DNA of 64,000 bases from Excoecaria cochinchinensis (GCA_947683425.1 CANTUQ010000078.1:434001-498000); one strand, 5' to 3'. Shown: positions 12,201 to 24,265, counted from the first letter of the stretch. Notes: generated by a model not told the origin, from the letters alone. Program-made: numbers and translations.

Positions 12201-13871
12201 AATTTTGAAGTATCTCCTCATGCAGAAGGAGTTGAACATGAGACAGCACGGATGGTTGGAGTTAGTCAAGGACTATGATTTCATTATGGATTATCATCCG
12301 GGTAAGGCCAATGTGGTCGCGGATGCTTTGAGTAGGAAGACAGTTTCGGCTTTGTTCTTGATGCGGTTCAGATGGAGATTTGATTCGGATGGGGCTTTGG
12401 TTGCCCAATTGAGAGTGAAGCCGACCTTGAGATAGTCGATTGTGGATGCTCATAAAGATGAATTGAGATCGCAATGGGTTTTGCAAGAGGTCCAATCGGG
12501 TAAGCAATCTGAGTTTTCTGTTCTGGATGGGGTGCTTATATATAGAAACCGTTTGTGCGTGCCTGAGAGTGATGAGTTAAGGAGGAAGCTTCTGAATGAG
12601 GCACATACTATGGTCTTCACTATGCATCCAGGTAGTGAGAAGATGTATCGAGATTTGAAGCAGTTCTTCTGGTAGTCTGGTATGAAGAGACACATTGTGG
12701 AATTCATGGCAAGGTGCTTGACTTGTCAATAGGTAAAGGCTGAGCATCAAGTCCCTTTGGGATTACTCACTCCTTTATCCATTCCTCTATGGAAATGGGA
12801 TGATATTGCCATAGATTTCGTGTCGAGTTTGCCAGTGACTCGGTGGAAACATGATTCAGTTTGGGTGATTGTGGATCAGCTTACCAAGTCAGCTCATTTT
12901 CTGCTGGTCAGAGTGGACTACTCGATGGATAAGCTGGCTAGTGTTTATGTGGATTAGGTGGTCCGACTGCATGGAGTGCCGTTGTCCATAATGTCCGACC
13001 GGGATCCAAGGTTCACATCTAAGTTCTGGAAAGAATTGCAGAGAGCTTGGGTACTAAGTTGAATTTTAGCATGGCATTTCATTCTCAGACAGGTGGTCAG
13101 TCCGAGCGGGTTATTCAAATTTTAGAGGATATGCTTCGGGCTTATGCTTTGGATTTTTCTGGCAGTTGGGACAAGTATGTGCGGCTTATGGAGTTTGCCT
13201 ACAACAATAGCTATCAATCGATTGGGATGTCACCGTTTGAGGCTTTGTATGGTCGACCGTGTAGGACTCCAGTTTGTTGGAAGAGTTTACCGAGCGATCT
13301 TTTGTTGGGCCAGAGACGATTAGGGATACCGAAGAGAAGATTAGAGTTGTGCAGCGAAATCTGAACGTGGCTAAGGATAGACAGAGGTCTTATGCTAATC
13401 TGAAGAGAAAGGATATTCGGTTTGAGGTCGAGGATAAAGTTTTCCTTAAGGTTTCACCTTGAAGGAAAGTATTGCGGTTTGGCAAGAAAGGCAAGCTTAG
13501 TCCTCGGTTCATTGGGCCTTTCGAGGTTTTGGAGAAAGTTGGACCGGTAGCCTATAGGTTGGCTTTACCGATGGAGTTGGCTAGGATGCATGATGTTTTC
13601 CATGTCTCCATGCTTCGGCGGTACCGATTGGATCCATTGCATGTGTTGTCAGTTCAGGACATTCAGATTCAGTCGGATTATTCATATAATGAGGAACCGA
13701 AAGCCATTATAGCTCGGGAAGTGAGGCAGTTAAGGAATAAGCAAGTTCCTCTGGTCAAGGTTCTTTGGCAGGATCATGGAGGAAGCAACTTGGGAACCAG
13801 AGGCGATTATGAGGATTCAGTATCCACAATTGTTAAGTTCAGGTGAGAATTTCGAGGACAAAATTCTTGTT
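9284..13871 (+). pseudogene. Broken gag-pol polyprotein of element P
   Basis: One decayed polyprotein. The start is chosen at ATG 9284 (MSSDSVSGSLEGSAES). Gag runs to about 10330, with an altered zinc knuckle (CFRCGSIDHFLGSY, last Cys now Tyr). The protease at about 10540-10590 reads ALIDPSSTHSY where M has DPGS. RT runs about 11040-11620 (KKDGTLRTCIDYRQ, MPFGLTNAPAVF), with the catalytic box FIND instead of FIDD at 11560-11571. RNase H is at 11980-12340 (YSDAS, FTDHKILKYL). Integrase is at 12440-13370, including DFVSSLP, SDRDPRFTS and the glutamate in GGQSERV. A chromodomain-like end lies near 13700-13840 (EATWEPEAIMRIQYPQLL). In-frame stops lie at 9437, 9685, 9769, 10135, 11521, 11593, 12043, 12433, 12673, 12730, 12955 and 13460. 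Frameshifts lie near 9504, 13040, 13277 and 13780. Confidence 0.93.
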
Positions 13872-13884
13872 AGTAGGGGAGAGT
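13872..13884 (+). other. Polypurine tract of P
   Basis: Purine-rich AGTAGGGGAGAGT directly abuts the 3' LTR start at 13885, the expected primer for plus-strand DNA synthesis. Confidence 0.75.
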
Positions 13885-15104
13885 TGTCACACCCCGATTT
13901 CCCCCTAGTAGTTGAGCCGTGTGTATGTGTGCATGTGTGGGTGTGTTGGCATGTGTTAAGGGTATTCTTGGGTAATATGCATGTTTTGTGGGCTTTATTA
14001 GAGTGTAGGTGCACGTATGTTAGTAGTGTGTTCATTAGTGGGATTAGCCTTGTATGTGGTGTCTTGCATGTTGGTAGGGTGTGACTGATCAAGATCCACC
14101 AAAGATCGGGTGACATGTGGCTAGGGTTTTAGGAAGTGGGTATAAATAGAAGGAGAGAGAAAAAGGGAGCAGCCATTTTGCTGTCTCTTTCCCGTTTTTC
14201 TCCCTCTTCTCTTTATCTCTTCTTCCTCTTTCTCCTTAAAGTGTGCCCTAGCTTGGATCCAAGTGATTTTTGGTGGAAATTGATCATCTCTCAAGTTCAT
14301 TTGGCAAGTTTTGGTTGGGTTTTTTCTTCTTATTCCTCTCCTTCTCTTGGTCTGTTAGAATGTATTTTAACTTAGAGTTTTTGTGTGTTTGTCTTGGGTT
14401 CTTGGGTTAGAAGCACCTACTCGTGATCCCAAGGGGAAAGAGAAGGCAAGTGGGAGTAGAGCTTGCAACTAGGAGCATAGGAATTTACAGGTTTGGGAAT
14501 TTCTTTGTTCTGGATGCATTTCCTTGTGATTTTCCGAAAATATGATATTTGTAAAATGCATGTGAGTTTAAATGTTATAAGGCTATGTTTGGTAAGAGAA
14601 ATTGCATTATAATGTAATTGGAGACGTAATGGATTAAAAAATGTATTGTAATTATAATTACATTACTATGTTTGGTTGAATTAGTATTGTAATGTAAATG
14701 TTAATACATTCCTATGTTTGGTTAGATTATATATATTTATTGAAATATAATTATATTTATAATTACCAACTAATTTTTTTATATAATTATTTTATTTTTT
14801 TATAATTATTTTATATATTTATTATATTATGATCTCATATAAAAAATACAATTATACTAAATTGTACTGATTCATATTAAGTTTTAAACTTAATATTTAA
14901 AGTAAAATTAACCACCAAAATTCAAAATTAAAATTCATGGAGTACATTTAATTGATATAGCAATTTTCTATCTATTTCTTTTCCACTCATTGAACATGTC
15001 ATTTGCCAAATTATCTCTCCAAGCACTCCATTCATTTGATGTTTCAATTGTTCAAATAACGTCCTCGGTCTCATCAAATCTTTCTCCTTGGAATCTTCTT
15101 CTAT

Positions 15105-16185
15105 CTAACCTCTCCTCCATCTCATCAATAGGCATTTCCCTCTTATAAAATTGTGAAGAAGACAACAAGCAATAATAATCCTATTATAAGTCTTGATCGG
15201 ATAAAATGTAGGACTCCTAAGGATTGCCCAACGCAATTTAAGCACTCCAAAACATCTCTCAATAACGTTTCTTGCAGCAGAATGCTTCATATTAAAAAAT
15301 TCTTTGCTAGAATTAGGTTGATGTCCTTCTTTCCAATCATTCAAGTGGTATCTCTGTCCTTTATATGGTGCAAGAAATCCTTCACAATTTGTGTAGCTGG
15401 CATCAACAAGGTAATATTGTCCTATATAACAATTACGGCAAGAATTTTTAAAATAAATTATTAACTAAAACCATAACTAAAATTTAGATTATGTATTTCA
15501 AATAATATGCACTTACCATGAGGAACTTTTAATCCATTTTTCCTAGTTATAGCATCTCGAAGAACTCTACCATTGGCAGCTGATCCCTCCCAACCAGGCA
15601 ATACATTGATAAATTGCATATCCTATGAACAAACTCCAAGCACATTAGTAACAATTTCACCTTTTCGTGATCGATATCTAGGCCTATCTTCTCTAGGCAC
15701 TTTGACTCGAATAAATGCCATCTAGAGCCCCAAGACAATTCTAAATAGAGAAGTAATTTACGTTAATCATTAATTTTTTTCAATAAAATACATTAGATAC
15801 TAAAGAGTCACAATCGTACCTTAAACCATTTCCACCTCAAGTCTGTTGAGTTGTTAGGAACAAGTTCTGGTTTCTTTAATAAGATTCCTTGCAAACAGAT
15901 GACAGCTTTCAACACTTCCCCAAAATGTCTACTAATAGTTTCCCCGTATATCTTAAATCTCAATTGTATGGTCCTATTTTTAACATGATGAGCTAATATA
16001 TGCAAAAACATTGCAACTTGCTCATCTATCAGCATGAATTTAGTTTCCTTTAAACCCCCTTCATGTTCAAGTAAATAACATAACTTACTAAATGAGTTTC
16101 TATTCATCCTTAATTCTGATTTACAAACATCATCACTCTCATATACCATTTCATTCAACATTTTTCTTCTAAAAAAAAAAATCAT
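15105..16185 (-). pseudogene. PIF/Harbinger transposase, degenerate, three exons
   Basis: Exon 1 (16185-15820) holds the N-terminal region (EQVAMFLHILAHHVKNR, GETISRHFGEVL, STDLRWKWFK). An intron of 79 bp (15819-15741, GT..AG) follows. Exon 2 (15740-15517) reads NCLGALDGI, VPREDRPRYRSRKGE, VLPGWEGSAANGRVLRDA. A second GT..AG intron (15516-15422) precedes exon 3 (15421-15105: QYYLVDASYTN, FLAPYKGQRYHL, ARNVIERCFGVLK, IIACCLLHNFI). The likely catalytic D-D-E residues (ALDG, LVDASY, VIERC) are all present. It is broken by a 2-nt loss after ALDGI and a stop (TAG, 15623-15625) before DMQF. Splice sites are inferred by eye from family alignment. Confidence 0.87.
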
Positions 16186-16499
16186 TGGTATAACTTTTTC
16201 TCAAATAATAAGAGCTAATATACATTGATACCATACAATATAATTGAAAAAACCAACTTATTACATTTAGAAAGTCTAACCACTGTGACAATATTACTAA
16301 TTTCTTTCTCCTCTTTATCAACTTCCTTGTGGCTAAACCTAGGCGAGCCATTTTTCTTTAATCTGTACATAAAAAAAAAAAATTTATACAACATGTAGAA
16401 ATAAAAAAAAAAAAGCCAAGTAAAATAACTCTTTACAGTAACTGAAAAGTGTAAGTGTGGCAATGAATTTCATATTAAAATAACTAGATCACATACCAC

Positions 16500-16680
16500 G
16501 GATGAATGTATTACTAAAAACACAATAAGATCGACTTCTGAAGATGTAATTCTATTGCCAGAGACAACAGACTTCTGAGCCAAGTCTTGATTTAGTTTAT
16601 TAAGAGCATCAAAACATGCTTGCATTTCAACACCTATAGCCAATAAATCAACTTGAGATCAAGGCATGGGCAACCTAAAT
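16500..16680 (-). pseudogene. Possible exon of a second Harbinger ORF
   Basis: On the minus strand there is a short open stretch reading LLAIGVEMQACFDALNKLNQ and continuing DLAQKSVVSGN. PIF/Harbinger elements usually encode a second, Myb/SANT-like protein, but no SANT motif is visible here, so this is only a candidate coding remnant between the transposase and the right TIR. Confidence 0.3.
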
Positions 16681-19600
16681 AATAAGAGAAAGAAATCAGC
16701 AGTGGCACTAGTAGCTTTGAAGTGTTGTCACACTCATAGGAGAAGCAATGGAACTTACCTTGTCATTTTCTTTCTCAGGTGACCAATTTCCTAATGACTT
16801 CAAAATGTTTGTGTACAGGCTCTTAATGTTATTCTCCCCACTGATACCAGAAGAAGTTCCCTGCATGAATCATTTCTAACTCAACAACAATCTCAAGTTT
16901 CAATTAACTAGACAAAGAACCAGGTCAGAATAAATTCTAAATTCCACAAATTTCATGCCAAGATATCAAATTATAATCAATATTTATAAGCAAGTCCAAT
17001 TGCCTTTAGTAGATACATGGTGCAAAAACCTTAAATTAATAGAAAAAATGACACAATGCAACCAAAACGTATCATTAAGGATGTGCAAAAGTTCAGTTTT
17101 CCTATCAAACTCATGTTTTAAGATATAAATAGATATATATATAACCAAATTCAAATTAAAACAAAATGCTGGCTAATTATCCATTTCAAATAGAAAGTTA
17201 TACAACTGATTGACCATTACAGTTCGCCTATTCCATGAAAATGGAGCAAAGGTTACAATAGCAGATATAAATGATAATTTAGGCTAAGAATTAGCTACTA
17301 AGCTTGGGAAAAAATGTTACTTATATTCATTATGATGTATCAAATGAAGAAGATGTGATATGTCATATATGCTGTAGTTAATAGAATATGGGAAAGAACA
17401 AAAGCCTAAATCACCAAGGGCAGCGACCAGATTGGACAAAAGCATAGATACTAAAGAATACATGAATAGAAATGGAAAGAGGCATTGCCAGCAAAGTACA
17501 TAGACAGACCACATTTGGATATTTAAAGCGTATATGGGAAAGAACAAAAAAAAACAATAAAGAACGCTGCAATTCCAATAGTTAAAAGAGATTGTGCAGG
17601 CAATTCATATAACAAATCTTAATATGAAGTATGTACAGGACAATCTGGCTTGACAGATCATCTAAATAATCTTAAGTTATATCCTAATTTGTTGTTTGAA
17701 TTGATCTTTGTTGATTTTTAGCAACTGACTCAACTTCTTTTTTCTAGCAGAGAGAAGAGGCCAGCCCATAACAAGATAAATAATGCAAACAGAATTTCAA
17801 CTGTGGGATTGCTTCTTTGCTAGGAACATTAACACATATACCCTACTCCATGGTGTCAAATGGCAGAATTAGCAATTTAGAGGTAACACTCAAAAGCAGA
17901 ATTAGCAAGAAAACTGAAAACCCTCTTCACTCCAAAAATATACACAATATATATGCATACAAGAAAAGAAAAGAATCCCTTCAATCTGACTTCCCCAAAT
18001 TCCTAAGTAGCAGACTATTATCCAAAGAACCATCAAAACAATGAAAAAATTCAGAGCAACCATCACTAGAAATTCAAGCATAGCAAGTTCAAATTAATAA
18101 AGTAATTAAAACTTCATCTCCACAATGCAGAAATAAGATTACCTATCAAAGAAAACAGAGAGAAGATTAGCAAATCCACCGACAGAGTTAACCAATTAGG
18201 GCACCGCCAATGGGTCTCTTTCTCTTAGGATTGTGGCGGCGACTGCGATAGCGCAAAGTGAGAATGAAAGAGACGGCAGCAGCGGCGGAGAGAGCAAGAT
18301 AGAGGAGACATAGGCTGAGAGAGAGAGAATGAGATTTAGCCATGTAATGATAAATACAACCTAATATTAACGTATTTAAAAATGCATTAGTAAGCGTATT
18401 TAAAAAAACCTATGTATTTAACATTACATTACACTTAATTTTATTAAGGTTAACAAACAAAGGGATAATTACATACTAGATTACATTACAATGCAATCCA
18501 TCCTACCAAACATACCCTAAGTATTGATTTGATTAAGTCGTGATGCATGAAAGATGGATTAGAGGAGCAAATTTGAGTTGAATGGATTTACTGCAAATTT
18601 TCTGGATTTTGCTACTGTCGGGCTTTGATTTTTGCTACTTAATGAATTGATTGTATGAAATGAGTTAAAAGTTGTGTTTTGCTATTTTTTGATGCTAGGC
18701 ATGCTCGATCTACGGTAAGAAGAGGTTTGTTTGGATTTTGAAGTTTTGGGTGAGCTTTGGAGCCAAGGGAGCTCTGCAGATTTTTCTGCAAATTTAAAAC
18801 GTGACTCTCTATCACGAGCGCGATGATCATCGCGTGCGTGATAGGGGGGTCGATAAATCTAGGTCCCGATCGAGCTACCATCTTTCGATTAGAATTGCCA
18901 TGGGTGCTTTGATGCTCGGTTGCCCATCGAAAGATGGTAAGTTCCTCGATCGGGAGAGAAGGATAGCGATCTGTGTTTGCGGGGAAGCCACGTCACGAGA
19001 CGTACATTAGAGCATGACTCATGATATGGTGAAGGGCAGTGCCACGAGTCGTGTCGTCTCGCACGACTCGCATCCCCCTTCTCTTCCTTCACGATTGGCT
19101 CTCGGCTCTTGGCGATTAGCCAAGGAGAACATCGACACGAGCTGTGTCGATCCAGCGTGACTCATGTCCCTTGCGCTCTCGGCCTTTTGGCCATGTGAAG
19201 CATCGATACGAGTCGTGTCGACCTGTATGACTCGTGTCCTTCGCTTTTTTTCTCACAATCGGTCTTCTAGCTACTGTTGCGATCGCGACAGTGACCCTTT
19301 GTCTACCCAACCTTTCTGAAATGCTCCGTTTTTCTGGAAATGAATTTCAAATATTTTCTTTCATGGATTCTACTACTGTATGGATTATAACAAGCTTATA
19401 TATGTATAATGGTATGATTTCTTCATGATAAATTATATGTTATGCTTTGGAACATAAATTGTATTATGTATGACCTGCCAGAGTCAATCTAGTGGATAGT
19501 TAGGCATGCCTAATAAAGTTATTTAGCTGCAACCCTCTATTCCGTTTGGACCCTGATCAGGTCCCCCGTTTGGTTCCTCACGAACCTCAATATGTTTGGA

Positions 19601-20417
19601 TCTTGTTTAAGATCCCCTTTGTAAAATGTTTTTGAATGACAAAATGTGATGTTGCTTTTCGATTCATACCCGTAAGGTACCGCTATGCATTCAGTTCGAT
19701 TCGTACCCGTAAGGTATTGCCATGTGTTCACTCATTATCCACTATTATGAGTCAGCAAGTGTATTATTTGTTTGTGTTATGCTCATGAGAATGAGAAATC
19801 CGATCGGCTATGATTATAAGTATGTGAATGTATATGTATACAAATGTGAGCATGGACTTTCGAATGTTATGTATGTGAATCAATTATGATCATATGTAAT
19901 GTGATTATCAGCATATGCCATTATGTATGCATTTTGCCTCGACGACCATTGTGAATGGTCGTCCATATTATTGTTATTTGTTTTCCCCACTAATCGTTAT
20001 CGTTTAGCACGAGTGTTTCATCCATGCAGGTGCAGATGGTGTTTAGCTTTTGGGAGAGTCACCGCAAGTCAAGCTAACATAGAGAATTTTGATGTTAGGA
20101 CTTAGCATTTATTTTGAGATTCTTTTTGTAACAGTGAACTCTCATTGTATTTATTCTTCTGTTCAGCTTCCGCATTGTAATTTTGAAAGATGTAATTATT
20201 TTGGTAATATCAGAACAATTATGTAATGAATATTATTATTACATCGATGAATGAATGATCCTGTTTGTTTTCAAAGTTTTAATTTTTGTTGTATTTTTGT
20301 ATGTTATATTATGTGGATGAATGTTATTGTATCGATTTGTTTTGTGACACCCTTGCTCATACGGGTTCTCACTCCATTGCGGATGGGTTCTCCTGCGTAT
20401 GGGTAGGGAGTGTTACA

Positions 20418-20422
20418 ATGCA
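20418..20422. other. Target-site duplication of P, right copy (ATGCA)
   Basis: Perfect match to 6584-6588, directly after the 3' LTR end TGTTACA. Confidence 0.92.
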
Positions 20423-20655
20423 TGTCATGTTAGTCGAATGGTGTATCATGATGAAAAAATGAGTTTAATGGTATAATGATTAATTTAGATTGAAAGGAAT
20501 GGAATGGTATGTTAAAATTCCATTAATTGTACATATGGTAACATAAAAATTTATAATTGGAATAATTTAATGCCTTGTGTAGCATTCTAGCAGTCAAATC
20601 TAGCTCAGGATATAGTGGCTAGCCGTAGGGACACCAAACCATGGGAGTGAGCATC
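20423..20655 (+). repeat. LTR fragment F, right part
   Basis: Continues F after the P insertion. Includes GTCGAATGG and the CTCAGGATATAGTGGCTAGCC block, which recurs in S (about 28270) and T (about 62105). Truncated where G begins. Confidence 0.68.
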
Positions 20656-21135
20656 TCTGTAATAGCCCTAATACTGGGTTAGATGTGAATAGCATTTTCC
20701 GTTAGTGAATAGTGACACCGGGGTGAATAGTACTTATCCTAGTTGAAAAACATTTTATTAGACTAATGGATAGAGCTTGTCAGCACGAGTCCGTAGGCAA
20801 AAATTTCAAGTCAATCGGATGTCTAATGAGTCCGGAATGGCCAAAACAGTAAAAAGGGGATTTTTTGAGGACATTAAAAATTGATTGATCGGACTGGTTT
20901 GATTGAACTGGAACAGAAATGGACTCTGATTGAGGTGAAATTTTGGGTACAGCCTACTTTTCATATGATGTGAATTATAAAATCAAATTTGAAATGATTT
21001 GGAGTTAGGAAGTGAAGAAACCATAGAAAAATTATATATTGGGCTTAAATGGCTAACTGGGTTTAATTGGTTGAACCAATTTTGGTCCACTATAAAGACC
21101 ATTAAATTGGTAGATTGGTAAGTACTTCTCCCATT
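20656..21135 (+). repeat. LTR fragment G (T family), truncated
   Basis: Starts TGTAATAGCCCTAATACTGG and matches T from 59712. It lacks about 500 bp that T has between 59925 and 60435, including T's perfect palindrome. It has a TATA box at 21091-21097 and then stops abruptly at Tat RT sequence. No coding content. Confidence 0.75.
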
Positions 21136-21139
21136 CAGT

Positions 21140-21925
21140 GATAAAGGCCATCTTAATCCGATCAACTATCTTGTTGAGGATCTAATTATACCCAACATAT
21201 CCATCTATGAAGCTATACATCATACAAGCGATTGTACTATCCACGAGGACGTCAATGTGAGGCAAGGGGAAATCATCTTTTGGACAAGCCTTATTCAAAT
21301 CATGGTAGTTCACACACACTCAAACTTTTCCGTTCTTTTGGCTACTGGAACCACATTAGCTAGCCAAGTCGGGTATTGAACCTCTATAACAAACTTAGCC
21401 TCAATATGCTTATGGACTTCTTCTTTTACTTTCTCTGCCCATTCTGGCCGGAGCCTTGTGAGTTTTTGCTTTACTGGCTTATGATCAGGGTATGTGGGTA
21501 TAGCATGTTCAGCAATTTCTCGATCAACCCCTGGCATATGTTCATAGGTCCAGGAAAATACTTTTTCATATTTTTTCAAGATTCTCTCAAATTTTAACCT
21601 CTCTTCAGGAGTTATATTAGATGCTATAAAGATTTCCTTTGGATTTTCCAAAGTTCCGAGCGTAAATGGAGTTGCATCAATTGAATCGATATAAATATGA
21701 ATGCATCATGTTTGCAATTATGCATGGTGAAATCATTAGAAACATCACACAAGTAAGCAAAATCATTCATTTTATTGATAAAAAATGAATCTGAAACATC
21801 ATTATCAAATAGTTCAAGAATAAAAATAACATCTAAAAAACTATCTTTTTCCTCATTTCCTACTAACACAGATATTGGGATCGACACTTGGGTAGTAGCA
21901 TGGCTTATTGAAACTTCTTTAAAGG
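21140..21925 (-). pseudogene. Reverse transcriptase fragment of Tat-lineage element H
   Basis: Minus strand. 21929-21624 encodes the linker before RT (FFINKMNDFAYLCDVSNDF, ENPKEIFIASNITPEERLKF). 21651-21310 reads KYEKVFSWTYEHMPGVDREI, HAIPTYPDHKPVKQKL, RPEWAEKV and YPTWLANVVPVAKRTEK. Farther left it continues out of frame with NYHDLNKACPKDDFPLPHID and CMMYSFIDGY. This is the N-terminal and middle part of a Ty3/gypsy RT of the Tat/Retand type. It is cut at 21140 by G and at 21925 by E's truncated 3' LTR. With 59315-59711 it is best read as the host element into which E inserted. Confidence 0.85.
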
Positions 21926-22089
21926 GCATGCATACTTAACAGAAAAAATGTTAAAGGTGACAGTTTATTTGGATGGCAAACTAGGACATTGGTCCTGTTT
22001 TATTAGAAAAAATTCCAAATTAATTAATAAAAATGACATGATGAAACAAATAAATTAACATATCAATAAATTAATACATGAAAACATAA

Positions 22090-22147
<58 letters not shown>

Positions 22148-23370
22148 GTAATAGTAATAAAAAAGATAAATAAAAGCTGAATGAACAATCAAATAAATAA
22201 AAAAGAATAAAAAATGTTAGATCTATATCTAAGATCACATAAAATAAATAAATAAATAAATAATAGATCTAAAGATCTACATGATGACAAATTAAATATG
22301 AAAAAATATAAATAAAAGAAAATAAAAATAAGGGATCGAGCCCAAAATGTTTATCCTCAGAATTCGGATTCAATGGAGGGAAAAATATGATTGACTTCCA
22401 GCCTTTTTGATCCGCAAAATTAAAATTAAAAATAATAAAAATTGGAGTTTTATTCCAAGACATAAAATTTGCTTAAAAAATAATAAAAGAAAATGAAAAT
22501 TCTCAAGAATAAAGAATTAATTTCTTTGTCCTAAGAAAGATTATTTATTAAAGAAAAATAAACAATTCTCAAGAACAAAAAATTATTTTTCTTTGTCTCA
22601 AGAAAAAATATTGATTAAAGAAAAGTAAAAAAACTTCTTAAGATCAAAGAATTATTTTTCTTTATCTCAAGAAAAATTATTGATTAAGAGTTGAATTTTT
22701 AATCTTAAGAGATTTTATTTTGAGAAGAAAACCCAAAAAAAGATGTAGCGAGAAATCTATTGAAGAAGAAGAGAAGAGAAAATAAAATATTTTTAATCTA
22801 AAAGAATTCTCCCCTTTCTCTTTCTATAATTTTCTATTTATATGATTTTTTGTTAAAACCTAATTCATTAAGGAAAGAAATTGAATTTTTATCAAATTCC
22901 CCTTTACTTGGGTTCAAAAATGGGAATTATCATTAAAAATCTCGAAAAAAACAGATAAAAAGTAAAAAACTAAAACTAGAAAAATTCAAAAATAGCTGAA
23001 AATGCATTTTCAGCGAACCAGGGGCTACTGACGAGCGACGCCCATCTGCTGCGCGCAAGCGGGTGACGCCCGCACGCGCTCGACACGGGGCACGCTGCGC
23101 GTTAGCGATCAATGCCCGCCTGAGCGCGTAGGCGAGGTGCGCATTTGTGCTGCTGAGGTACGCAAGCACCGCCGACGGCCAAATTTTTTTTTTTTTTAAA
23201 AAAAGCAATTTTTTTCTAGTACACTATAATTTCCAAACTCATTTTTTTATTTTTTATCTTTAAAAAGCAAATTTAATAAATCATCACTTTCAACCTTTTT
23301 TCCCGTGAACAGGCATCTAATCATCATTGGGTAACCCTAATTAGGGCTGCCTCAAGACCCAGTGTCTACA
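21926..23370 (-). repeat. 3' LTR of E, truncated
   Basis: Matches 57590-59314 of the 5' LTR and ends CAGTGTCTACA at 23370. About 784 bp corresponding to 56806-57590 are missing where it meets H. It contains an AAT microsatellite (about 22088-22160) and a GC-rich island (23020-23180) in otherwise very AT-rich sequence. Confidence 0.82.
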
Positions 23371-23390
23371 GTTGCCCCCATTTTTGGGGA
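23371..23390 (-). other. Polypurine tract region of E
   Basis: On the minus strand CCCCAAAAATGGGGGCAAC abuts the LTR start TGTAGACA. An equivalent block follows the 3' LTR of D at 35172-35191. Confidence 0.6.
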
Positions 23391-23479
23391 AGCTATTGCA
23401 TGGGTGCTTAGGTGAGCCAAAATTCAGAGAAGAAGGAAAGAAGTGCATACCTGAGGTAGTCCTTACCTTTTTGTTGTGT

Positions 23480-24265
23480 TGAAGATCGTGGCTTCTTGCC
23501 GCTGGGTTGTAGTTTATTCTACCATGACCCCTTTGCAATCATTTTGCTGACCACCATTCGGCCTGCACAGCACGTCCTTACTAACCCCCAATCGGCTGGC
23601 ATGACATATGATTACCGCTGTTGAGCTGTAGTGTACTCTACTACAACTCATTTGCAATCATTTTGCTGACCACCATCCGGTCTGCACGGCATGTCCTTGC
23701 TAAGCACCATCCGATTTTCAAGGCATCTGATTGCTACCACTAAGCTGCAGTGTATTTAACTACGACTCGTTTGCAATCAACTTGCTGACCACCATCCGGC
23801 CTGTACGGCATGTCCTTGCTAACCCCTATCCGGTCTGTAAGGCATCTGATTAATGCCGCTGAGTTGCAGTGTATTCTACTATGACTTATTTGCAATTATT
23901 TTGCTGACCACCATCCGGCTTGCATGGCATGTTCTTGTTAACCCCCATCCAGTCTGCAAGGCATCTGATCACTATCGCTGAGCTGCCGTGTATTCAACTA
24001 CGACTCGTTTGCAATCATTTTGCTGACCTCCATCCGGCCTAAATGGCATGTCCTTGCTAACTCCCATCCAGTCTGCAAGGCATCTGATTTGACATACCGC
24101 ATTTGTCTTGCTGGCCACTATCTAGCCTACACGGCATACCCTTGCTAACCCCCATCCGATTTGCAAGGCATGTGATCTAACATACTGTATTTGTCTTGCT
24201 GGCCACCATCTGGCCAACACGGTATACCCTGATTACTAACCACTATCGAGTCAGCTTGGTATCTA
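23480..24265 (-). repeat. 119-bp tandem repeat in E 3' region
   Basis: Five anchor copies of TTGCAATCATTTTGCTGACC and its variants start at 23533, 23652, 23771, 23890 and 24009, giving a period of 119 bp. Each unit also repeats CATCCGG-type and GGCATGTCCTTGCTAAC blocks. The last part (24080-24265) is a shorter variant with TTGTCTTGCTGGCCAC. It is non-coding and lies in the 3' region of the element. Confidence 0.88.

Larger units (their letters stand above)
14581..18517 (-). mobile_element. PIF/Harbinger DNA transposon inside P 3' LTR
   Basis: 3937 bp, flanked by the 3-bp duplication TAA (14578-14580 and 18518-18520). The P 5' LTR reads straight through the empty site at about 7250. Terminal inverted repeats: GGCTATGTTTGGTAAG at the left and GGGTATGTTTGGTAGG at the right end read in reverse. 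Both are followed by a similar TTGCATT-TAATGTAAT block, giving roughly 40 bp of imperfect TIR. A TWA-type 3-bp duplication plus a DDE_4-type transposase is diagnostic for PIF/Harbinger. The interior beyond the transposase is mostly AT-rich, without clear genes. Confidence 0.93.
6589..20417 (+). mobile_element. Element P: full-length Ty3/gypsy chromovirus (Tekay/Del-like), inactive
   Basis: Complete structure: 5' LTR 6589-9176, PBS 9182, gag-pol 9284-13870, polypurine tract 13872-13884, 3' LTR 13885-20417 (interrupted by a Harbinger transposon). It is flanked by the perfect 5-bp duplication ATGCA at 6584-6588 and 20418-20422. LTR lengths agree once the Harbinger insertion is removed (2588 vs 2593 bp). 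The pol order PR-RT-RH-IN and the C-terminal chromodomain-like VKVLWQDHG / EATWEPEAIMR place it among chromoviruses. Tekay is inferred from the iMet PBS and multi-kb LTRs. About twelve in-frame stops, several frameshifts and a changed RT active site make it non-autonomous today. Confidence 0.93.
13885..20417 (+). repeat. 3' LTR of element P, interrupted
   Basis: Begins TGTCACACCCC and ends TGTTACA. It aligns along its length with the 5' LTR except for the PIF/Harbinger transposon at 14581-18517. A well-formed extra hairpin, GACGACCAT-TGTGA-ATGGTCGTC, is visible at 19941-19963 and is degraded in the 5' copy. TATA box at 14141-14148. Confidence 0.92.
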
